DNA of 18,060 nt from an uncultured Corynebacterium sp. (GCF_946223165.1 NZ_CAMIBP010000041.1:1-18060), one strand, 5' to 3'. Shown: positions 1 to 7,732, numbered from the stretch's first letter. Numbers and translations are program-made. Notes: generated from the sequence alone by a model not told the origin.

Positions 1-970
1 TGACGATGGCCGCGCGCGGGTCGTAGTTCTTGTAGACGCGGTGGCCGAAGCCCATAAGGCGAACGCCCTTTTCCTTGTTCTTCACGCGGTTCATGAAGTC
101 GGTTGCGTCGCCACCGTTGTTCTTCTGGATGTCATCGAGCATCTCCAGAACGGCCTGGTTAGCACCGCCGTGCAGCGGGCCGGAGAGAGCGTTGATACCG
201 CCGGCGATGGCGACGAAGAGGTTGGCCTGTGCGGAGCCGATCATGCGGACCGTGGAGGTGGAGCAGTTCTGCTCGTGGTCAGCATGGAGGATGAGGAGCT
301 TGTCCAGGGCCTTGGCGACGACCGGATCAACCTCGTAGTCCTCGGTCGGGTAGCCGAACATCATGCGCAGGAAGTTCTCACGCGCGTTGAGGTTGTTGTC
401 CGGGTACATGTAGGGCTTGCCCTGGGACGCGCGGTAGGCGTAAGCGGCCAGCATGGGCACCTTGGCCAGGAGGCGGACGGTAGCCTTGTCCAGCTGCTCC
501 TCATCCAGCGGATCCAGCTGATCCTGGTAGTAGGTGGAAAGAATGTTCACCGAGGACGCCAGCACGGCCATCGGGTGAGCGTTGCGCGGGAAGATGGAGA
601 ACTGAGCCTTGAAGTCCTCATCGAGGAGGGTGTGGTGGCGAATCTCATCATTAAAGGCGCTGAGCTCTTCCTGGTTGGGAAGGTGGCCCTTGATGAGCAG
701 GTAGGAGACCTCGTTGAAGGTGGCGTTCTCAGCAAGGTCCGCGATGTCGTAGCCACGGTGGCGGAGGATGCCTTCTTCGCCGTTAATGAAGGTGATCTTG
801 GACTCGGTGGAACCGGTGGAGGCGTAGCCCGGGTCGAAGGTAACCAAGCCGGTCTCGTTGCGCAACTTGGCGATGTCAAAGCCGGAGTCGCCCTCAGTGG
901 ACTGCTTAATATCCATCTCGTACTCTCCACCCGGGTAGTGGAGCACAACCTTGTTTTCTTCGGAAGCCAC
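1..970 (-). CDS. gltA: Citrate synthase, 5' part (C-terminus cut by window edge)
   Basis: Citrate synthase condenses acetyl-CoA and oxaloacetate to citrate, the entry step of the TCA cycle, in the cytosol. The 323 visible residues match the corynebacterial enzyme closely; the family is about 430 residues long, so roughly the last quarter lies beyond position 1. Two catalytic histidines are visible: H267 in GPLHGGANQA and H310 in GFGHRVYKNYDPRA. The catalytic aspartate should lie outside the window. The start is GTG at 970, giving MASEENKVVL. An AAAGGA ribosome-binding site sits at 978-984, and an in-frame stop lies just upstream, so no longer start is possible. It diverges from serC. In C. 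glutamicum gltA is controlled by RamA, RamB and GlxR (established knowledge); see the regulatory entry for matching motifs here. The identification is secure. Confidence 0.97.
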   Translation of the reverse strand, partial: MASEENKVVLHYPGGEYEMDIKQSTEGDSGFDIAKLRNETGLVTFDPGYASTGSTESKITFINGEEGILRHRGYDIADLAENATFNEVSYLLIKGHLPNQEELSAFNDEIRHHTLLDEDFKAQFSIFPRNAHPMAVLASSVNILSTYYQDQLDPLDEEQLDKATVRLLAKVPMLAAYAYRASQGKPYMYPDNNLNARENFLRMMFGYPTEDYEVDPVVAKALDKLLILHADHEQNCSTSTVRMIGSAQANLFVAIAGGINALSGPLHGGANQAVLEMLDDIQKNNGGDATDFMNRVKNKEKGVRLMGFGHRVYKNYDPRAAIV

Positions 971-999
971 AGGCTCATCCTTTCATAACAGCTTTTACC

Positions 1000-1030
1000 C
1001 CGAGGACCTGCACAAATAGAGGTTCCTCGG
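1000..1030 (-). repeat. Imperfect inverted repeat in the gltA leader
   Basis: CCGAGGA plus CCT (1000-1009) pairs with AGG (1020-1022) and TCCTCGG (1024-1030). There is one bulged base at 1023 and a 10-base loop. It lies 30-60 bases upstream of the gltA start and downstream of both candidate gltA -10 boxes, so it would be a hairpin in the 5' untranslated RNA. It is not followed by a T-run on either strand, so it is not an ordinary terminator. A DNA operator is the alternative. Confidence 0.6.
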
Positions 1031-1141
1031 ACGATCCAAAGACCCACAATACCACTGTTTGTGACCCCGCATACATTTACTCCCAATTCCATAATTTCCC
1101 CCTTTTTCTATTATGCAGCCGAAAGAAAGTTATTCATTGGC

Positions 1142-1153
1142 TAGACTGTCTCC
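1142..1153 (+). promoter_or_regulatory. Leaderless-type -10 box of serC
   Basis: TAGACT (1142-1147) fits the actinobacterial TANNNT -10 pattern and ends 6 nt before the serC ATG. There is no purine-rich ribosome-binding site in between, so transcription probably starts at or next to the A of the ATG. No convincing -35 element is seen. Confidence 0.6.
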
Positions 1154-2290
1154 ATGACAACTCCTCAGCTGAATCTTCCTGCAGAATTCATCCCCTCTGA
1201 CGGCCGTTTTGGTTGCGGACCATCCAAGGTCCGCCCGTCGCAGATTGACGCCATTTCCGCCCACGCCGTCGATATTATTGGCACCTCCCACCGCCAGCCG
1301 GCCGTTAAGGACGTCGTCGGCCGCGTGCGCGAGGGCCTGGCTGAGCTCTTCTCGCTTCCGGAGGGATACGAGATTGTCTTGTCCCTCGGCGGAGCCACCG
1401 CATTCTGGGACGCAGCCACCTTCGGCCTCATCGAGCACAAGTCCGCCCACCTGTCCTTTGGCGAGTTTTCGTCGAAGTTTGCCAAGGCCTCCGCACAGGC
1501 GCCGTGGCTCGATACCCCCAACGTCACCGAGTCCCCCGTGGGCACCGCCCCGGGCTCGGCACAGCTCGACCTCACGGGCGCAGACGTTGTCGCCTGGGCA
1601 CACAATGAGACTTCCACCGGAGCGATGACTCAGATCGAACGCCCGGCATCCGACGCCCTCGTGCTCATCGACGCCACCTCGGGCGCCGGCGGCCTGCCCG
1701 TCGACATCGCGCAGACGGATGTCTACTACTTCTCCCCGCAGAAGTGCTTCGCCTCTGATGGTGGCCTGTGGTTGGCCGCCATGTCCCCGACCGCGCTCGA
1801 CCGCATCGAGAAGATCAATGCCTCCGAGCGTTTCATCCCGGCCTTCCTCAACCTGCAGACCGCGGTGGACAACTCGCGCAAGAATCAGACGTACAACACC
1901 CCGACTGTCGCCACCTTGCTCATGCTGGCCGACCAGGTGGAGTGGATGAACGCCGGCGGCGGCCTCGACGGCATGGTGGCCCGCACCACGGCCAACTCCG
2001 ACGTCCTCTACTCGTGGGCCGAGTCCCGTGCGGAGGCCTCCCCGTTCGTCGAGGAGGCCGCTGCCCGCTCCCTCGTCGTCGGAACCATCGACTTCGATGA
2101 CTCCATTGACGCCGCAGCCCTGGCCACGATCCTGCGCGCCAATGGCATTTACGACACCGAGCCGTACCGCAAGCTCGGGCGCAACCAGCTGCGCATCGGC
2201 ATGTTCCCGGCCATCGAGTCCGAGGACATCCACACGCTCACTCAGGCCATCGATTACGTGCTGGACTCGGGCGCGGCTGCCGCCAAGTAG
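1154..2290 (+). CDS. serC: Phosphoserine aminotransferase
   Basis: SerC converts 3-phosphohydroxypyruvate and glutamate to 3-phosphoserine and 2-oxoglutarate in serine biosynthesis (cytosolic, PLP-dependent). The protein has 378 residues, full length for the mycobacterial/corynebacterial type. Visible features are the N-terminal GCGPSKVRPSQ segment (residues 20-30), HNETSTG (150-156) in the cofactor region, DATSGAGGLPVD (173-184), and YYFSPQKCFASDGG, whose K197 should form the PLP Schiff base. The ATG at 1154 has no ribosome-binding site, but TAGACT lies 6 nt upstream, so a leaderless mRNA is likely. It diverges from gltA and is followed by sepH 65 bases downstream. This arrangement, with citrate synthase next to serC, is familiar in Corynebacteriales. 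Confidence 0.96.
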   Translation: MTTPQLNLPAEFIPSDGRFGCGPSKVRPSQIDAISAHAVDIIGTSHRQPAVKDVVGRVREGLAELFSLPEGYEIVLSLGGATAFWDAATFGLIEHKSAHLSFGEFSSKFAKASAQAPWLDTPNVTESPVGTAPGSAQLDLTGADVVAWAHNETSTGAMTQIERPASDALVLIDATSGAGGLPVDIAQTDVYYFSPQKCFASDGGLWLAAMSPTALDRIEKINASERFIPAFLNLQTAVDNSRKNQTYNTPTVATLLMLADQVEWMNAGGGLDGMVARTTANSDVLYSWAESRAEASPFVEEAAARSLVVGTIDFDDSIDAAALATILRANGIYDTEPYRKLGRNQLRIGMFPAIESEDIHTLTQAIDYVLDSGAAAAK

Positions 2291-2304
2291 CACCTTTCCT
2301 GCGA

Positions 2305-2347
2305 TATGGTGGAGGACACACTTCATTGATCGCACGGTTAAAAGGAG
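2305..2347 (+). promoter_or_regulatory. Candidate sepH promoter and ribosome-binding site
   Basis: TATGGT at 2305-2310 fits TANNNT and would start a leader of about 40 nt. AAAGGAG at 2341-2347 is a strong ribosome-binding site 8 nt before ATG 2356. That spacing decides the start in favour of 2356 over the upstream in-frame ATG at 2326. Read-through from serC is also possible. Confidence 0.45.
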
Positions 2348-2355
2348 CACCCCGT

Positions 2356-3672
2356 ATGCGCGAGCTATTCGTGGTCAACCACGAGTCGACCGAAACCTCC
2401 CTGGTGCTGCGCACCGAGGACGGCGAGGAATTCTTCCTTGACCTCGCCGCCCTGGAGGGCAGCGTGCGCGCCATTCTGGGATTCGACGCCACTGTTCCGT
2501 CCGAGGACGCAGCGAACGCCAGCGCAGTAGGCACTCCTACCCCCACTGAGGACACGAAACCGACCTCAGATGCGGACGCGTCCGCCTTCACGGGACTGTC
2601 CGCGGTGGACTCCTCCACTCCGGCTACCACGGACGCTGCACCCAACGCTACCGATGCCGCCGATGGCGCCGGGGCGGCCCCGGGGTTGTCCGTCGCCGGC
2701 GCCTCCGCCACCGCTACCGGCCCCGCGCAGTCGGCCCACCGCCCGCTGTCGGACCGCCTCACGATGCGCCCGCCGGAGATCCAAAACCGCATCCGCGCTG
2801 GCGCTTCCGTCGCCGATCTGGCCATGGAGATGAACGTCCCCGAGTCCCGCGTGGAGCCGTTTGCCCACCCCATTCTTCTCGAGCGCGCCCGCATCGCAGA
2901 GCTCGCCAAGCAGGCCCACCCGGTCCGCGAGGACGGCCCAGCCAAGCTCACCATCTTCGAAATCCTCGCCACCGCCTTCGCCGCCCGCGGCCACGCGCTC
3001 ACCGACGCCACGTGGGATGCCTACCGCGTCAAGGGCGAGCCGTGGACGGTGCGCGTGTCATGGAAGGCCGGGCTCAGCGAAAACGAGGCAGAGTGGACGC
3101 TGAAGCAATCCATGGGCTCCCCCGACACCCTCGTGGCCCGAAACACTGTCGCCGCGGACCTGACGGATCCTGACTTCGTTCAGCCGGTGCGCTCGCTCAC
3201 GAGCCTGGGGCGGGGCCGCGGCTCCCGCCGCATCGAGGCCATCGATTCCCGCGACGACCGCGACGTCGAGCGCGACGCGTTTGAGGAGTACGAGGAGTAC
3301 GTCCTCGGCGGGGCGCCAGCAGATGACCGCGACTTGGGTGCCGGAACGGACGAGCGCGCCGGCGTCTCCGCGCTCGACGAGCTTTCCAATGCCCGCCAGC
3401 GTCGTGGCCGTCGCCCGGCCGCGCAGGCGGACGACGCGGGCCGCGCCGCGACTTCTGCCGGCGCGGATACGGCTGACGAGAACGCCGCAGAGTCCACGAC
3501 CGAGGTCACGCGCGACGATATCCCGGCCGTCGGTCAGGATTCCACGGAGGACTTCCTCCAGAATCCCGACCCCGAGCCCAAGCCCACCAAGCGCCGCCGC
3601 AAGGCCGTCACGCCTCACTGGGAGGATGTCCTCCTCGGCGTGCGCGCCAACACCATGCGCCCGCGCGAGTAA
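2356..3672 (+). CDS. sepH: SepH (DUF3071) septation protein
   Basis: SepH is an actinobacterial cell-division protein that binds FtsZ and promotes its assembly (known from Streptomyces and mycobacteria). The 438-residue product begins MRELFVVNHESTETSLVLR, a conserved beta-rich start. A low-complexity Ala/Thr/Ser linker covers about residues 50-130. The conserved DUF3071 core lies at about 130-280, with a helix-turn-helix-like segment (IRAGASVADLAMEMNVPESR) followed by HPILLERARIAELA, which fits the FtsZ-binding module. A long acidic and arginine-rich disordered region follows. The C-terminus carries a basic patch (KRRRKAV) and HWEDVLLG, which resembles the conserved W-(D/E) tail motif of SepH proteins. 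The start at 2356 is set by AAAGGAG. It lies between serC and a DUF6928-like gene on the same strand. Confidence 0.9.
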   Translation: MRELFVVNHESTETSLVLRTEDGEEFFLDLAALEGSVRAILGFDATVPSEDAANASAVGTPTPTEDTKPTSDADASAFTGLSAVDSSTPATTDAAPNATDAADGAGAAPGLSVAGASATATGPAQSAHRPLSDRLTMRPPEIQNRIRAGASVADLAMEMNVPESRVEPFAHPILLERARIAELAKQAHPVREDGPAKLTIFEILATAFAARGHALTDATWDAYRVKGEPWTVRVSWKAGLSENEAEWTLKQSMGSPDTLVARNTVAADLTDPDFVQPVRSLTSLGRGRGSRRIEAIDSRDDRDVERDAFEEYEEYVLGGAPADDRDLGAGTDERAGVSALDELSNARQRRGRRPAAQADDAGRAATSAGADTADENAAESTTEVTRDDIPAVGQDSTEDFLQNPDPEPKPTKRRRKAVTPHWEDVLLGVRANTMRPRE

Positions 3673-3735
3673 TCGCCTCTCCGCCCTGACTCGTAGGCCC
3701 CTCCCCGGACCGTCGACACGAAGGTACCTATTCCC

Positions 3736-4677
3736 ATGAATGTCACCCGCGCAGTACTCACCCTCTGGTTTGTCAACGCCTCCGACCCGGCCGCGGTCTT
3801 GCGCGCCGAGCCCAAGGCGGATCGCGGCTTCGGCCGCAAGTTCTTAGCGCAACTCAATCCGGCGTTCCCCATCACTCCCATCGGCCAGTTCCCGCTGAAC
3901 CGCTCCGCGCACGCGGACACCGGCGAATACTACGTGGGCGGCTACCAGGGCATCACCGTGGTCCAGACTGTCATCGAGGGCGGGGCGCTCAAGCTCTCCA
4001 CGCTTCCCCCGGCGTTGCTCTATGCCCAGGCCGCGCACCACATCTACGCCTTTGCGGTCAACGAGGAGAAGGGCTACGCGGGTGTTGCCCACTGGGAGGA
4101 TTCCATCCTTAAGCGCTCGCTGTGTTCCACCCCGACGGAATTCATCGAGGACTCCGGGCTGCCCGAGCCCTTCGAGAGGCCGTTCTGGGCCGGAGAACGC
4201 CCCAACGCGCACACGCCGGAGCCTACCTCCGAGGACGCCGAGACGTTAGGCATTGGCGTGCCCTTCGACCCCATCGAGCTGCTCGAAGCCGCGGAGGTGT
4301 ACTGGCTCGGTATCGAGATCGGCGAGGACGGTCCAGACCTTGACGTCGTGGGCTATGCCGTCGACGGTCGTCCGGAGCCCAAGGTGGCGTCCTCGCGGCC
4401 GCTGGCGACGGCGAGCCAGGCGGCATCGGCGGCCGCGGCCAAGCTGGGGCTGGGGCCCGCCAACGGAGATTACGACGACTACGCGGATCCTTCTGCCGAT
4501 CCTTCGCCGACGCTGGCGGAGGCCGCATCTTCCGCGGCCCATGGGGTCGCCTCAGCCACGGCAGCGATGGGCCGCCGTACCGGTCGCTTCATCTCCAGGC
4601 TCCCCGGAAGAATCAGCCACGGGCTGCGGGACTTGAGCTCCCGTTTCTCCCGAGACCGCCCGAACCAGGGCGACTAA
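3736..4677 (+). CDS. DUF6928-like protein
   Basis: The function is unknown. The 313-residue protein resembles actinobacterial DUF6928 proteins (my recognition, not a search). Supporting segments are an N-terminal LTLWFVNASDPAAVLR strand, GEYYVGGYQGITVV (about 55-70), HWEDSILKRSLC (about 118-130), a segment running through IEDSGLPEPFERPFWAGERP, and GVPFDPIELLEAAEVYWLG. No catalytic motif, signal peptide or membrane helix is visible. From about residue 215 the chain becomes alanine-rich, and it ends in a basic amphipathic tail (MGRRTGRFISRLPGRISHG followed by further Arg/Ser), which could touch membrane or nucleic acid (inference). A weak GAAGG precedes the ATG. It follows sepH by 63 bases on the same strand and converges on the methyltransferase gene. 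Confidence 0.75.
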   Translation: MNVTRAVLTLWFVNASDPAAVLRAEPKADRGFGRKFLAQLNPAFPITPIGQFPLNRSAHADTGEYYVGGYQGITVVQTVIEGGALKLSTLPPALLYAQAAHHIYAFAVNEEKGYAGVAHWEDSILKRSLCSTPTEFIEDSGLPEPFERPFWAGERPNAHTPEPTSEDAETLGIGVPFDPIELLEAAEVYWLGIEIGEDGPDLDVVGYAVDGRPEPKVASSRPLATASQAASAAAAKLGLGPANGDYDDYADPSADPSPTLAEAASSAAHGVASATAAMGRRTGRFISRLPGRISHGLRDLSSRFSRDRPNQGD

Positions 4678-4729
4678 GCCCACTCGCCCATCGCAGCACT
4701 CCCCTGCGCACTCACTGTGCTCACACTTG

Positions 4730-5542
4730 CTAGTCCTGCGGGTACAACACCGAACGCTGTCGCTCGTAGAAGGCGATGGCGGCACTCGTGGCCACGTTGA
4801 GGGAGTCCGTCCCCGGTGCCATGGGAATACGCGCGCGCACGTCCGTCGCCTTCATCGCGTGCTCGGTGAGCCCCGGCCCCTCGGCGCCGACGAGCAGGGC
4901 CACCTTCTCCGCGCCCGCCATCGCCTCCGCGATGTGAACCGCGCGCTCGTCCGGAGTGAGCGAGATGAGACGGAACCCCTCCTCTTTGAGTCGCTCCAGG
5001 CCGCGCTGCCACGTCGTAAAGCCGCCATCGAAACGCGCCCACGGCAGGCGCAGCACGTGCCCCATGGACACCCGCACGGAACGGCGGTAGAGCGGATCCG
5101 CGGCGCCAGACCCCAGCAGGACGCCATCGACGTCCATGCCCGCGGCGTTGCGAAAAATGGAGCCAATGTTTTCGTGGTCCCCCACGCCCTCCATGACGAC
5201 GAGGGTGGACGCACCAGCGACGACCTCATCGACGGACCAGACGGTAGCGCGGTCGGCGGCGGCGACGAGCCCGCGGTGCATGTCGAACCCGGTGACCTGG
5301 CCCAGCGTCTCCCGGGTCACTTGATAGACGGGGATGTCTCCGACCTCATGATCGGCCAGGAAGGTATTCAGCTTCGCCTCGAAGCCAATGATGCAGCGCA
5401 CCGGGTAGCGCGACTCAAGCAGACGCTCCACGCACAGCGGCCCCTCGGCAAAGACGAAACCCTCGCCGGACTTGTCCGCGTGCTTGAGGTCGCGGATGTC
5501 GTCGAGGCGAGGGTCGTTGGGGGTATCAATCACACAGCGCAT
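4730..5542 (-). CDS. SpoU/TrmH-family RNA 2'-O-methyltransferase
   Basis: This is a SPOUT-class, SAM-dependent enzyme that probably methylates a ribose 2'-hydroxyl in rRNA or tRNA. In the 270-residue protein, residues 1-100 form a substrate-binding N-domain (FVFAEGPLCVERLL at 29-42). The three SpoU motifs follow: motif 1 NIGSIFRNA (125-133), motif 2 LLVGAEGPGL (216-225) and motif 3 IPMAPGTDSLNVATSAA (239-255). These build the trefoil-knot SAM site; R131 and the motif 3 asparagine are the usual active-site residues. The specific nucleotide target cannot be inferred. There is no ribosome-binding site, but TACAGT (5555-5550) lies 7 nt before the ATG, so a leaderless transcript is likely although the permease gene ends only 34 bases upstream. 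The M. tuberculosis neighbourhood also has a SpoU gene here. Confidence 0.92.
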   Translation of the reverse strand: MRCVIDTPNDPRLDDIRDLKHADKSGEGFVFAEGPLCVERLLESRYPVRCIIGFEAKLNTFLADHEVGDIPVYQVTRETLGQVTGFDMHRGLVAAADRATVWSVDEVVAGASTLVVMEGVGDHENIGSIFRNAAGMDVDGVLLGSGAADPLYRRSVRVSMGHVLRLPWARFDGGFTTWQRGLERLKEEGFRLISLTPDERAVHIAEAMAGAEKVALLVGAEGPGLTEHAMKATDVRARIPMAPGTDSLNVATSAAIAFYERQRSVLYPQD

Positions 5543-5555
5543 GCGGTCTACTGTA
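5543..5555 (-). promoter_or_regulatory. Leaderless-type -10 box of the SpoU methyltransferase
   Basis: On the minus strand TACAGT (5555-5550) fits TANNNT and ends 7 nt before the ATG at 5542. It lies in the 34-base gap after the permease gene, so this gene probably has its own start site in addition to any read-through. Confidence 0.55.
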
Positions 5556-5576
5556 GTGGCCGCGGGCGCCCCGATA

Positions 5577-6980
5577 TTAACCGATGAGGCTGGACAGCGG
5601 CTCCATGCCGAAGTAGACCACGAAGAGAGCGGCTACGAGCCACATGATCCAATGCACCTGCTTGGCCTTTCCGGCAAAGACGGCCACGAGCGCGTAGGAG
5701 ATGAAACCAACGCCAATGCCGTTGGCGATGGAGTACGTAAACGGCATGACCACGATGGTGAGGAACGCCGGGATGGCGACCTCCATCTTGGTCCACTCGA
5801 TGTCGCGCAGCTGCGTGGCCATCATGACGCCCACGATGACGAGGACCGGGGCGGCGGCCTCGATGGGGACAATCTCGTAGAGCGGGGTGAGGAACATGGC
5901 CAGCAGGAAGATGACGCCGGTGGTGATGTTGGCCAGGCCCGTCTTGGCGCCGTCGCCGATGCCGGCGGCGGAGTCCGCGAAGACGGTGTTGGACGACACG
6001 GAGCCAGCGCCGCCAGCCACGGCCCCCATACCTTCGACCACGAGGGCGGTCTTCATGTTGGGCAGGACGCCGTCCTCATCGGTAAGTCCGGCCTGCTTGC
6101 CCAGGCCGTTCATGGTGCCCATGGCATCAAAGAAGTTGGTGAGCAGCAGGGTGAAGATGAGCAGCACGGTGGCCACGACACCCAGCTTGGCGAACGCGCC
6201 TACGACGGAAACCTCACCCACGATGGACAGATCCGGCAGGCCGCCGAGCGAGGACGGCATCTCCGGGGTGGCCATGCCCCAGTCCTTGGAGCCGGTGAGC
6301 GCCTGAATGATCATTGCGATGACCGTCGTGATGACGATGCCCAGGAAGAGGCCGCCGCGGGTGCCGCGGATGACGAAGAAGGCGCAGAGGAACAGGCCGA
6401 TCACGAAGACGAACGCCGGCCAGGTGGCGATGGAGCCATTGATGCCTAGGGCGACCGGGACGGTGGTGTTGGCGGCGTCCGGGATGCGGGTGACAAAGTG
6501 GCCATCCACGAAGCCGATGATGGCGATGAACATGCCGATACCGACGCCCATAGCGGCCTTCATGGAGGCCGGGATGGCATCGAAGACCGCCTGGCGGAAG
6601 CCGGAGATGGCGAGCAGCACGATGATGATGCCCTCGATGAGCACCAGGCCCATGGCGTCGCGCCACTCCAGGCCCTTGACGGAAACCATGGTGACGGCCA
6701 CGAAGGTGTTCATGCCCAGCCCGGCGGCCATGGCGAACGGGTACTTGGCGATGGCGCCGAAGGCAATGGTCATGACACCGGCAACCAACGCGGTGGCGGC
6801 GGCGACCTGCGGGATGCCCAGCGTGCGGCCCGCGGAATCCGGGGAGGTGCCGAGGATGAGCGGGTTGAGGAGGATGATGTAGGCCATCGCGAAGAACGAG
6901 ACAACGCCCGCACGGACCTCGGTTCCGATGGTGGAACCGCGTTCAGAGACATGGAAATATTTATCGATAGCTGCGTTCAT
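5577..6980 (-). CDS. NCS2-family purine (guanine/hypoxanthine) permease
   Basis: This is a cytoplasmic-membrane nucleobase:proton symporter of the AzgA/GhxP/PbuG branch of the NCS2 family. The 467-residue protein starts MNAAIDKYFHVSERGSTIGTEVRAG, and the FAMAYIILLNPLIL segment (about residues 30-43) is typical of this branch. Further markers are the AMAAGLGMNTFVA helix (about 83-95), NFFDAMGTMNGLG (about 285-297), and SSNTVFADSAAGIGDGAKTGLA (split here as SSNTVFADSAAG then IGDGAKTGLA), which belongs to the substrate-binding core. There are about 12-14 hydrophobic segments. The start at 6980 has AAGGAG (6998-6993 on the minus strand) 12 nt upstream. Substrate preference (guanine, hypoxanthine or adenine) cannot be read from the sequence. 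It lies between the DUF3027 gene and the RNA methyltransferase on the same strand. Confidence 0.92.
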   Translation of the reverse strand: MNAAIDKYFHVSERGSTIGTEVRAGVVSFFAMAYIILLNPLILGTSPDSAGRTLGIPQVAAATALVAGVMTIAFGAIAKYPFAMAAGLGMNTFVAVTMVSVKGLEWRDAMGLVLIEGIIIVLLAISGFRQAVFDAIPASMKAAMGVGIGMFIAIIGFVDGHFVTRIPDAANTTVPVALGINGSIATWPAFVFVIGLFLCAFFVIRGTRGGLFLGIVITTVIAMIIQALTGSKDWGMATPEMPSSLGGLPDLSIVGEVSVVGAFAKLGVVATVLLIFTLLLTNFFDAMGTMNGLGKQAGLTDEDGVLPNMKTALVVEGMGAVAGGAGSVSSNTVFADSAAGIGDGAKTGLANITTGVIFLLAMFLTPLYEIVPIEAAAPVLVIVGVMMATQLRDIEWTKMEVAIPAFLTIVVMPFTYSIANGIGVGFISYALVAVFAGKAKQVHWIMWLVAALFVVYFGMEPLSSLIG

Positions 6981-7084
6981 CGTGAGAGAGCGCTCCTTCT
7001 ATCAGTTGAGAGGGATGAAGTTTTACCTGCATAGATTCCTCTATAGCCCGATAAAAAGCAAACGCCTCCTGTGCCTAGATGCGC
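6981..7084 (-). promoter_or_regulatory. Permease upstream region with small palindrome
   Basis: This 104-base gap lies between the DUF3027 gene stop and the permease start. ATAGA-TTCC-TCTAT (7031-7044) is a perfect 5-bp inverted repeat. It overlaps TATAGA (7045-7040 on the minus strand), a reasonable -10 candidate for the permease. The palindrome could therefore be an operator or a coincidence of AT-rich promoter sequence. I see no purine riboswitch core and no clear terminator for the upstream gene. Confidence 0.35.
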
Positions 7085-7732
7085 CTAGAACAGCGGTTTT
7101 TCATCATCGAAGGCGCTGGGCGCCTCCGGGGTCTCCTCCGTAGCTTTGGTTTTGGAGTGAGCGCCGCATCCATAGGTGGCATGCACCACACGGCCGTCGG
7201 CCGAGTATTCATTGGCACACACACCAAAATTCGGCAGCAACGGCAGCATGAAGGCGCAGGTTTTGCACTGCAGCGGAGCCGCGGCGGCCATGTCTGAGTT
7301 GGGGCCCCACTCCCCGGTGCGCCAGCGCCTCTTGGCTTCCTCGAGGCCGGCCTGGCTCAAGGAGCCATCGGCGTCGAGGCGCTCGTCGCTGGGCAGCGGC
7401 GGCATGAGGTCGCCCGGCCCGAGATCTCCGGGGCGGACGCGCTCAGCGTACGGGACCCACGCGGGGGCTTGGAGGGCGTCGCCACCGGGGACGAGAGCCA
7501 CCTCATTGACCGTAACGAAGCGGGAGCCGGCCGCGCACGCGAGCACCGCATGCCATTCCCAGCCAGGGTAGCCCGGCACATGAGCCTCGAAGCGATGGGT
7601 GGCGACAAACTTGTTCATGCCAGCCACGCCGATGTGCTTGCCGATGCCGCCCTCGCCCAGCTCTTCAAGGGCCGCGCGGGCGACCTGGACGGCTGCGTCA
7701 TCGCTTAAGGGATTAGTCGTATTGGGGGACAC
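7085..7732 (-). CDS. DUF3027 protein
   Basis: The function is unknown. The 215-residue protein matches the actinobacterial DUF3027 family. Conserved-looking segments are IGKHIGVAGMNKFVATHRFEA (within residues 30-50), GYPGWEWHAVLACA (54-67) and WVPYAERVRPGDLGPGDL (92-109). A likely metal-binding knuckle is C156-x2-C159 followed by C172 and C189, so a zinc-ribbon-like site is plausible (inference). No signal peptide or membrane segment is present. The start is GTG at 7732: there is no ribosome-binding site, but TAATGT (7744-7739) lies 6 nt upstream, indicating a leaderless message. It diverges from the glutaminyl cyclotransferase across a very short spacer and lies upstream of the permease. DUF3027 genes are often found near a cold-shock gene, as here. 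Confidence 0.85.
   Translation of the reverse strand: MSPNTTNPLSDDAAVQVARAALEELGEGGIGKHIGVAGMNKFVATHRFEAHVPGYPGWEWHAVLACAAGSRFVTVNEVALVPGGDALQAPAWVPYAERVRPGDLGPGDLMPPLPSDERLDADGSLSQAGLEEAKRRWRTGEWGPNSDMAAAAPLQCKTCAFMLPLLPNFGVCANEYSADGRVVHATYGCGAHSKTKATEETPEAPSAFDDEKPLF

Larger units (their letters stand above)
971..1153. promoter_or_regulatory. gltA-serC divergent promoter region
   Basis: This 183-base spacer serves two divergent genes. Toward gltA (minus strand), CATAAT at 1115-1110 and TATTGT at 1051-1046 are candidate -10 boxes; both would give a leader of about 70-130 nt. Toward serC, TAGACT at 1142-1147 lies 6 nt before the ATG. ACCCCG occurs at 997-1002 and 1064-1069, and a CCCCC run near 1097-1102; these resemble the loose C-rich/G-rich RamA motif. 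A TGTGA half-site at 1060-1064 resembles one arm of a GlxR site, but the other arm is poor. The sites are seen in the sequence; their use is inference. Confidence 0.45.

Noticed and set aside
41..988. Long plus-strand open frame of 315 codons
   Set aside because: It is antisense to gltA, whose minus-strand reading has full citrate synthase motifs; high GC gives long shadow frames.
4678..4729. Two-way terminator between the DUF6928-like gene and the SpoU gene
   Set aside because: Only a 4-bp GCAC/GTGC pairing is present, with no T-run; no credible terminator is visible in this convergent gap.
5472..6882. Open frames on the plus strand across the permease gene
   Set aside because: Their composition (His/Asp/Gly-rich or Met-rich) is that of shadows, and the minus strand encodes a clear NCS2 transporter.
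6981..7084. Purine riboswitch upstream of the permease
   Set aside because: No three-way junction core or conserved loop sequences are seen, and the class is mainly found in Firmicutes.
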